Source of the DNA: Klebsiella pneumoniae
Lineage (GTDB): Bacteria; Pseudomonadota; Gammaproteobacteria; Pseudomonadales; UBA5518
Reading direction: 5' to 3'
Assembly: GCA_945862145.1 (NCBI GenBank)
Contig: CAMAXE010000001.1
Span: 1-64,000, forward strand
Length of the DNA: 64,000 bases
The notes beneath the pieces were generated by a model. That model ran no database searches. It was given only the letters and a program-made list of their open reading frames with translations, and had not been told where the DNA came from. This document shows, in pieces, positions 58,426 to 64,000 of this stretch. The number at the start of each line of letters is the position of its first letter. Within the stretch, counting starts at the first letter, position 1. The translations under genes and the position numbers were made by a program.

Positions 58426-59934
58426 TCAGGAGAATCGCCCGGCCAGGTATTGCTTGGCCGCGTTGCGCCCGGCGGCGCCGCTGATCCCGCCGCCCGCATG
58501 TACACCGCTGCCGCAGAGCACGAGCGCGTCGATCGGTGTGCGGTGGTCCGACCAGTTTGGCAGCGGGCGCATGAAGAAGAACTGGTCCATGCCAAGCTGG
58601 CCGTGGTTCACGTCACCCTCAGTGAGGCCGTACTCACGTTCGAGATCGAGCGGTGTGAGCACGCGACTGGCGCGTACCGAGGCCGCCAATGCGGGGAATA
58701 TAGGCGCCAGGGTGGCGAGCGCGATCTCCTCGAGGCGCTCGCCTGCGCTCGCCCAGTCGCCGTCTTTCAGGCGGTACGGGGCGTACTGGAAATGCACCGC
58801 CACCGTCTCGCCGCGCGTGGTCACTTCCAGATAAGGAGACTCGGAGATCTCGTGGTACTTGGAGGCGTCATAGGCGCGCTCGAGGCGTTTGAGCGCGGGT
58901 GCAATCGCGTGGGTGCCGGGGCCGATGCCGTGGCTGCCGTCGGTGCGCAGGTGGATCTTGGCCACGGCGCCGCGCATCTTGATGTTGCGCGCGTGCCAGC
59001 AGAATTCCGGCGGCAGTTCGCGCTCGCCGGCAAGCGCGAGCAGCGTGTGCCGCGGATCGGCCGCCGAGAACACTACGGGCGCGCGGATCTGCTCGCCCCC
59101 GGCCAACTCCACGCCAACCGCGCGCGAGCGCTCGATGAGCACCCGCTGTACGGCCGAGCCGGTGCGGATCTCGCCACGTGCCGCCAGCAGGCTCTCGGTG
59201 AGCGCGCGCACGATCGTGCCGGTCCCGGCGGCGTATTGCGGAGCGGCCAGACCACCACGGTTCAGCCAGTTGTGCATCAGCGTATAGCCGGTGCCCGCCG
59301 ACATCGGGCCCAGCGTGTGACCGTGGATCGCCACCGAGGCAAGCGCCGCGCGCAGGGCGGGCGACTCGAACCACTCCTCGAAGAGTTCCAGTGAGGTCAT
59401 GGGCAGCGCACGGATGAAGCGGAACATGTCGCGCTTGCCGAGGCGGCGCAGGCGCAGCGCCAATTTGGCGAGCGGCAATCCCTCACGGCGCAGATCCACA
59501 TGGGGTAACTCGCGTGGCATGGGTGCCGCGTAGGCTGCCTCGAGCATCTCCACGCAACGGTTCATGAACGCCACGAACTCGGGCCAGCGCGCAGCGTCGG
59601 CCGCACTGAAGGTGGCGATTGCCGCGATCGAGGCGGCATCCGTGAGCGCGGGGCCTATAGAGAGCGCTCCGGTCTCGGTGTGCGCGGTAAAGGTTTGCGG
59701 CGCCGGCGCGGGTATCGACAGCCCGAGTTCCCGCACGATGTCCGGGCGCAGCATGCCGCCGGCATGGAGAGAGTCCACGCTCCAGCCTTCGCCGAAGGAC
59801 TCTGTCACGGCCTGGCCGCCGGGGATCGCCCGGCGCTCCAGAACGAGCACACGCTTGCCTGCGCGGGCAAGGTAGTTGGCGGTGACGAGCCCGTTGTGGC
59901 CCGCGCCTATCACGATTGCATCGTAGCTGTTCAT
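58426..59934 (-). CDS. Phytoene-desaturase-like FAD oxidoreductase (CrtI / PYROXD2-like)
   Basis: 502 aa. FAD motif YDAIVIGAGHNGLVTANYLARAGKRVLVLERRAIPGGQAVTE and C-terminal ALVLCGSGVHAGGGISGAAGRNAAKQYL. These are the amine-oxidase/carotenoid-desaturase superfamily hallmarks, in the branch with NAD(P)-free PYROXD2-like proteins. The ATG at 59934 fits the start; upstream in-frame sequence is antisense of the next gene. A paralogue starts its stop codon 6 bp upstream, so the two form a tandem pair that may act together. Substrate unknown. Confidence 0.87.
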   Translation of the reverse strand: MNSYDAIVIGAGHNGLVTANYLARAGKRVLVLERRAIPGGQAVTESFGEGWSVDSLHAGGMLRPDIVRELGLSIPAPAPQTFTAHTETGALSIGPALTDAASIAAIATFSAADAARWPEFVAFMNRCVEMLEAAYAAPMPRELPHVDLRREGLPLAKLALRLRRLGKRDMFRFIRALPMTSLELFEEWFESPALRAALASVAIHGHTLGPMSAGTGYTLMHNWLNRGGLAAPQYAAGTGTIVRALTESLLAARGEIRTGSAVQRVLIERSRAVGVELAGGEQIRAPVVFSAADPRHTLLALAGERELPPEFCWHARNIKMRGAVAKIHLRTDGSHGIGPGTHAIAPALKRLERAYDASKYHEISESPYLEVTTRGETVAVHFQYAPYRLKDGDWASAGERLEEIALATLAPIFPALAASVRASRVLTPLDLEREYGLTEGDVNHGQLGMDQFFFMRPLPNWSDHRTPIDALVLCGSGVHAGGGISGAAGRNAAKQYLAGRFS

Positions 59935-59939
59935 AGGGC

Positions 59940-61520
59940 TCACCAGTCCTCGAGGATCGCGGTCGCGGCCATCTTGCCGGCGGCGCCCATCACGCCGCCG
60001 CCTGGGTGGGCGCCCGCGGCGCCGAAGTAATAGCCGCTGAGCGGGGTGCGGAAGTCCGCCCACTGCGGCGTCGGACGCAGGAAGAACAACTGATGCAGCA
60101 GCAATTCGCCATGCATGATGTTGCCGCCGGTGATGCCTGCGATGCGCTGTATGTCGGCGGGCGTCAACACCTGCGCGCCGACGATGGCGCGGCGGATGTT
60201 CGGAGCGAACTTCTCCAACGTGGAGATCACCGATTCGCCGAACGCATCGCGCTTGGCGTCGTTCCACCCCCCCTCGATGTCGAAGGGACAGTACTGCACG
60301 AAGCAGGACATCACATGATGGCCCGGCGGAGCCATGTCGGGGTCGATCTTCGAGGGAATGATGATGTCGAGGTACGGGTTCTTCGAGAAGCTCCCGTACT
60401 TGGCGTCGTCATAAGCACGCTCGATGTAGTCGATGCTCGGACTGATGGAGATAGCACCCCGATGCAGCGCTCCCTCGCCAGGCATCGCGGTGAAATCGGG
60501 GAGTTCGGACAGGGCAAGGTTCACCTTGCCCGAGGAGCCGCGGATGCGGAAGTTGCGCAGTGCCGTCGTGACCTCGTCGGGGAAGTGCTTCGAATCGACG
60601 AACTGGAGAAATGTGCGCTTGGGATCGGCTGCCGAGAGCACGGCCTTGGCGCGGAATTCGTCGCCGTTCTCGAGCGCCACGCCCACGGCGCGGCCGCCGC
60701 GTACGATCACTTCCTTCACCGGGCAGCCAGTGCGCAGTTCTGCGCCGAGTTCGCGCGCCGAACGAGCAATGGCCGCGCTGACGCCGCCGGTACCGTCCTT
60801 CGCGAACCCCCACGCGCGGAAAGCGCCGTCGATCTCGCCCATGTAGTGGTGCAGCAGCACGTAGGCCGAGCCCGGCGAGCGCGGGCCCATGTAGGTGCCG
60901 ATGATGCCGCTGGAGGCTTTGGTGCCCTTCAGGAGGTCGGTTTCGAACCAGTCGTCCAGCACATCGCCAGCGGACTGCGTGACGAGCTTGGACAGGAGTT
61001 CGAGCTCCTTCGAACTCAGGCTCGCGCCGAACTGCCCTAGTTTCATCAGGCCCTTGAGGTCGCGCCAGCCGAGCGAGGAGGGGTCGGGCGGCACCAGGCT
61101 GATGATCGGCTTTATCGCCTTGGCTGCGCGCGCCATCTGCCGTGAGAACTCGTCATAGGCATCGGCGTCGCGCGGCGAGTGGCGGTAGATTTCCTGCCGC
61201 GTGAGATCGTGATCGTCCCAGGCCGCAAGGTAGTCACCGTCCAGCCCGGGTGTGAAGGTGCTCGGTAGCGGCAGGATTTTCAGTCCGTGCCGAGGCAACT
61301 GCAGATCGCGGATGATCTCGGGCCGTAGCAGGCTCACGACGTAGCTGAATTCGGTGAAGCGGTAGCCGGGGAATATCTCCTCGGTCACGGCGGCGCCACC
61401 CAGGATGTCGCGGCGCTCCAGAACCACCACCTTTTTTCCGGCGCGGGCCAGATAGGCCGCGGCGACCAGCCCGTTGTGGCCGCCGCCGATCACGATTGCG
61501 TCATAGGTGTTCACTGACAT
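59940..61520 (-). CDS. Phytoene-desaturase-like FAD oxidoreductase (CrtI / PYROXD2-like), paralogue
   Basis: 526 aa. YDAIVIGGGHNGLVAAAYLARAGKKVVVLERRDILGGAAVTEEIFPGYRFTEFSYVVSLLRPEII is the standard opening; the end is YYFGAAGAHPGGGVMGAAGKMAA. It is related to its downstream neighbour over the whole length, showing tandem duplication followed by divergence. It precedes that neighbour by 5 bp and follows a GcvT-family gene by 31 bp on the same strand, making a three-gene unit. Confidence 0.88.
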   Translation of the reverse strand: MSVNTYDAIVIGGGHNGLVAAAYLARAGKKVVVLERRDILGGAAVTEEIFPGYRFTEFSYVVSLLRPEIIRDLQLPRHGLKILPLPSTFTPGLDGDYLAAWDDHDLTRQEIYRHSPRDADAYDEFSRQMARAAKAIKPIISLVPPDPSSLGWRDLKGLMKLGQFGASLSSKELELLSKLVTQSAGDVLDDWFETDLLKGTKASSGIIGTYMGPRSPGSAYVLLHHYMGEIDGAFRAWGFAKDGTGGVSAAIARSARELGAELRTGCPVKEVIVRGGRAVGVALENGDEFRAKAVLSAADPKRTFLQFVDSKHFPDEVTTALRNFRIRGSSGKVNLALSELPDFTAMPGEGALHRGAISISPSIDYIERAYDDAKYGSFSKNPYLDIIIPSKIDPDMAPPGHHVMSCFVQYCPFDIEGGWNDAKRDAFGESVISTLEKFAPNIRRAIVGAQVLTPADIQRIAGITGGNIMHGELLLHQLFFLRPTPQWADFRTPLSGYYFGAAGAHPGGGVMGAAGKMAATAILEDW

Positions 61521-61551
61521 GGCATTGCCTCGGTCGTCTGGGGGCGCAGGC

Positions 61552-62748
61552 TCATTTCTTTTTCCATTCCGGCTCGTAGAACGGCAGCTTCACCACCCGC
61601 GCGGGCGCGGTCTTGCGGTGGTGCTCGACGGTGACTTCGATCGAGAGTGTCGTGCCCGGCTCGTAGTACGGACGCTGCAGATGAGCGAGCGCGATGTATT
61701 TTTTCAGGACCGGCGACCAGGTGCTGGTCGAGGCATAGCCCACCTGCGTGGTGCCGCTGTAGATGGGCAGGCTCCCGCGCACGGCCATGGCCGGAATCTG
61801 CGGTGGCAGGCCGACCGCGACAAAGAGTTTCTCGAGGCCTTCCCAGTCCACCTCGATGCCCGTCATCCGCCAGGCGGGGCTGGTCTTGTGCTCGCGCTCG
61901 AGCGCCGCACGACCGACGAAATAGCCCTCCTTGCCGAGGTGCACGCTCCAGTCGAGGCCAAGCTCATAGGGCGATGATTTCTGGCCGTCGATCCAAGCGG
62001 CGTGCGCGGAGGTGTAGTCGACGTCCAGCATGACCAGTCCCGCTTCGACGCGTGCCATGTCCATGGCGAGGATGCCGCAGGGTACGAGGCCGTAGTCGTG
62101 GCCGGCGGCCATCAGGGCATCCCACACCGCGTGGGCGTCGGCGGGCCGCAGCCAGATTTCGTAACCGAGATCACCGGTGTAGCCGGTGCGCGATATCTCC
62201 ACCGGGCAGCCCGCCAGCGTGTTGGACGCAACGCGGAAATAGCCGAGTCCGTCGAGCGAGGTGCTGCAGCATCTATTTAGCACGAGGCGTGATTTCGGGC
62301 CCTGCAGGCTGAGAGCCGCCAGCGTGTCGCTCTCTTCGGTGATGCGGACGTCCATGCCGCCGGCGTTCATCTCCAGCCAGCGCAGCGAGGGCTCTGCGGA
62401 GGTGAGGCGGAACTCTTCCGCGCCAAGCCGCGAGATGGTGCCGTCATCGACCAGCTTGCCATCCTCATCGCACCAGCCGGTGTAGCCCACCTGTCCGACG
62501 CTCATGCGGTGGATGTCGCGCGGGGTCACGCGGTGGAGCAGGGCGGCGGCATCTGGCCCGGAGATCCGGTATTTGAGCAGCGGCGATATGTCGATCAGCG
62601 CGGCGGCGTTGCGGATGCCCCAGTACTCGCGATCCAGCCCCAGATCGTAGGAGCCGAGGACGAGATGTCCGGCCCAGCGGCGCCAGTTTTGCGCCTGCGA
62701 CAGGGCCGAGGTGCGCTCGTGGAAAGGGGTGCGTTTCAGTTGCAGCAT
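61552..62748 (-). CDS. Aminomethyltransferase (GcvT) family protein
   Basis: 398 aa. Tetrahydrofolate-binding T-protein fold: RNAAALIDISPLLKYRISGPDAAALLHRV, GTISRLGAEEFRLTSAEPSLRWLEMN, RTGYTGDLGYEIWL, CGILAMDMARVEAGL. Glycine-cleavage T-protein proper and the demethylases of the family (DmdA, dimethylglycine dehydrogenase tail) share these blocks. No gcvH or gcvP is nearby, so a role outside glycine cleavage, as a folate-dependent demethylase, is more likely. It lies 29 bp downstream of the Lrp gene on the same strand. Confidence 0.85.
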   Translation of the reverse strand: MLQLKRTPFHERTSALSQAQNWRRWAGHLVLGSYDLGLDREYWGIRNAAALIDISPLLKYRISGPDAAALLHRVTPRDIHRMSVGQVGYTGWCDEDGKLVDDGTISRLGAEEFRLTSAEPSLRWLEMNAGGMDVRITEESDTLAALSLQGPKSRLVLNRCCSTSLDGLGYFRVASNTLAGCPVEISRTGYTGDLGYEIWLRPADAHAVWDALMAAGHDYGLVPCGILAMDMARVEAGLVMLDVDYTSAHAAWIDGQKSSPYELGLDWSVHLGKEGYFVGRAALEREHKTSPAWRMTGIEVDWEGLEKLFVAVGLPPQIPAMAVRGSLPIYSGTTQVGYASTSTWSPVLKKYIALAHLQRPYYEPGTTLSIEVTVEHHRKTAPARVVKLPFYEPEWKKK

Positions 62749-62777
62749 GGCGGGTCCTTCGGTTCAGTGCCCGGGTC

Positions 62778-63203
62778 TCAACGTTCGAATTTGGTGCTGA
62801 GAACGATGGAACTCAGCGTTCGCTCGACGCCATCCAAGGCGCCGATGGCATCGATGCAGGTATCCAGCGCTCCGGTGCTGTCTTCCTGCACCAGCGCGAT
62901 CAGGTCGTACTGACCACTGATGGTGTGCAGGGCACGCACCGCGTGCATTTTCTGCAGGGCCCGGGTAAGGACTGCCTGCTTTTTCGGGTCGGCGGCGATC
63001 ATCACATGCGCGCCGATCCGGCTGCGCTGGTACTCGGGTGCCAGCCGCACCGTGAAGCCGCGCACCGGGCCTTCTTCTTCGAGCTTGTGCATGCGGTCTT
63101 GCACGGTGGCGCGGGCCACCCCGAGGCTCTGGGCGAGACTCGTCACGCTGGACCGGCTGTTCTCGGTCAGCAGTTCGAGGAGGCGTCGGTCGAGGTCGTC
63201 CAT
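62778..63203 (-). CDS. Lrp/AsnC-family transcriptional regulator
   Basis: 141 aa. HTH at about residues 5-50 (DRRLLELLTENSRSSVTSLAQSLGVARATVQDRMHKLEEEGPVRGFTV) and a RAM ligand domain (AHVMIAADPKKQAVLTRALQKMHAVRALHTISGQYDLIALVQ). Such regulators sense amino acids. It is divergent from the lysine 2,3-aminomutase gene at 63385 and first in the minus-strand unit with the GcvT-like and CrtI-like genes, so it may control both directions, possibly in response to lysine (inference). Confidence 0.93.
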   Translation of the reverse strand: MDDLDRRLLELLTENSRSSVTSLAQSLGVARATVQDRMHKLEEEGPVRGFTVRLAPEYQRSRIGAHVMIAADPKKQAVLTRALQKMHAVRALHTISGQYDLIALVQEDSTGALDTCIDAIGALDGVERTLSSIVLSTKFER

Positions 63204-63384
63204 TCCCGCACTTTGCTCGATGAAATTATCAAAATGGCTAGCTTAACAATCCAAACCGCATAATTTGGCTATTCAATTTGACAGCCTATATCCCTACAGT
63301 TGCAGTGTTGATGCGCAGATTGGATAGCTCTGCTCTGCGCACCGTATTGAACGAGTGTACAGGAAATGTCCGGGGGGAACTACG
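63204..63384. promoter_or_regulatory. AT-rich divergent promoter region between the Lrp-type and aminomutase genes
   Basis: Clearly richer in A and T than the surroundings. GGCTA occurs twice (in AAAATGGCTAGC near 63231 and TTTGGCTATT near 63264), as expected for Lrp-type repeated sites. TTGACA at about 63277 is a possible -35 for the plus-strand gene, without a convincing -10. Confidence 0.4.
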
Positions 63385-64000
63385 ATGGGTGTGTTGGAAA
63401 TCAAGCCTGCAGAGATGGCGGTGCTCGCCCGTGAGGGGGGGCCCCGGGTCCGCGAGATTGCCCCGGAACTGAGCCTGCTGCCAGGGCTCGAATCTGTGCT
63501 CGATGTGGTCGTGCCGGCGGCGCTGAAGCCCCCCGCACCCGCAGCCCTGCTGCGCCATCGCGAGTTCGATGACAGCGAGTTCTGGCGCCATATTCCGGGC
63601 TATGAGGCGATTTCGAAGGAGACGTTCCTCGACTTCAAATTCCAGACCAAGCACAGCGTCACCTCCGTCGATCAGTTGGAGAAAGTGCTGGGGCGGCTGG
63701 TCTCGCCGGCCTTCATCGATGATGTGCGGGCGGGGATGGCACGCGCGCCCATGAACCTGCGCGTGTCGCCGTACACCGTGAGCCGGATGGACTGGAGTGA
63801 CCCCTACGCCGATCCGATCCGCATCCAGTTCGTGCCAGTTGCCTCGCACCAGATTCCGGACCACCCACGGCTCACCCTTGACTCCCTGCACGAGCAGTCG
63901 GACGCACCCACCCCGGGCTTGACGCACCGCTACCACGACAAGGCGCTGTTCCTGCCGCTCGATGTCTGCCCGGTGTATTGCCGGTTCTGCACCCGCAGTT
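63385..64000 (+). CDS. kamA: Lysine 2,3-aminomutase (radical SAM), N-terminal part, runs off the right edge
   Basis: 205 codons seen of about 400. The N-terminal domain reads FWRHIPGYEAISKETFLDFKFQ, MNLRVSPYTVSRMDWSDPYADPIRIQF, LTLDSLHEQSDAPTPGLTHRYHDKALFLPLDVCPVYCRFCTRS, with the radical-SAM cluster Cys-X3-Cys-X2-Cys at the last block. KamA converts L-lysine to L-beta-lysine using SAM, PLP and a 4Fe-4S cluster. The start at 63385 is the first ATG of the family-like frame. With an Lrp regulator next to it and an ALDH7-type gene 8 kb away, lysine or beta-lysine use is likely. Confidence 0.93.
   Translation, partial: MGVLEIKPAEMAVLAREGGPRVREIAPELSLLPGLESVLDVVVPAALKPPAPAALLRHREFDDSEFWRHIPGYEAISKETFLDFKFQTKHSVTSVDQLEKVLGRLVSPAFIDDVRAGMARAPMNLRVSPYTVSRMDWSDPYADPIRIQFVPVASHQIPDHPRLTLDSLHEQSDAPTPGLTHRYHDKALFLPLDVCPVYCRFCTRS

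Overview
The window looks like chromosomal DNA of a GC-rich free-living gammaproteobacterium. This rests on gene content, many ATGA-coupled operons, and GTAG-ended REP-like palindromes of the kind known from Pseudomonas and Xanthomonadales. No taxonomic marker gene is present, so the assignment is an inference. No rRNA, tRNA, CRISPR array or transposase gene was recognised.

Layout. 1-3.5 kb: the 3' part of an RND efflux operon (permease running off the left edge, lipoprotein adaptor) and a small cupin. 3.8-7.5 kb: a disturbed region with a TumE/TumA-type toxin-antitoxin pair, an amino-acid ABC transporter gene (binding protein fused to permease, with the binding lobes in swapped order) whose ATPase gene is cut to 19 codons, a VapC remnant, and a 0.8 kb tandem array of REP-like inverted repeats. 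7.5-20.7 kb: two old-yellow-enzyme-type reductases, a hybrid histidine kinase, a four-gene oxidoreductase operon (3-hydroxyisobutyrate-dehydrogenase-like, aldehyde dehydrogenase, two SDRs) and a PQQ-dependent lipoprotein dehydrogenase.

20.8-40.9 kb is the most interesting part. It encodes two flavin dehydrogenases (one with the 3-ketosteroid Delta1-dehydrogenase active-site motif), a TetR regulator, a CYP51-like P450 with its own ferredoxin, SDRs, two luciferase-family oxidoreductases, a 3beta-HSD-like dehydrogenase, an integral membrane protein that closely resembles plant cycloeucalenol cycloisomerase (the enzyme that opens the 9,19-cyclopropane ring of sterols), a thiolase-fold/DUF35 pair like the steroid side-chain aldolases, a KshA-like Rieske oxygenase, a double-MarR regulator and a sterol-desaturase-family protein. 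Four divergent promoter regions in 22.3-34.9 kb carry the same 24-bp palindromic motif with identical spacing, so these genes probably form one regulon. The working reading is a catabolic system for sterols or triterpenoids that still carry 14-methyl, 4-methyl or 9,19-cyclopropyl groups. No squalene epoxidase or oxidosqualene cyclase is seen here, which argues for uptake and degradation over de novo synthesis.

40.9-56.2 kb: an M20 peptidase, a TPR-sulfotransferase, and an IclR-adjacent operon of two class-III aminotransferases, two aldehyde dehydrogenases (one ALDH7/AmaB-type), a two-subunit CoA-transferase, a beta-propeller/PHP amidohydrolase and an SDR. This looks like amino-acid or diamine catabolism. 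56.2-64 kb: a TauE/SafE permease, a second KshA-like Rieske oxygenase, a flavin-dehydrogenase remnant, two phytoene-desaturase-like oxidoreductases, a GcvT-family protein, an Lrp/AsnC regulator, and the start of a lysine 2,3-aminomutase gene at the right edge.
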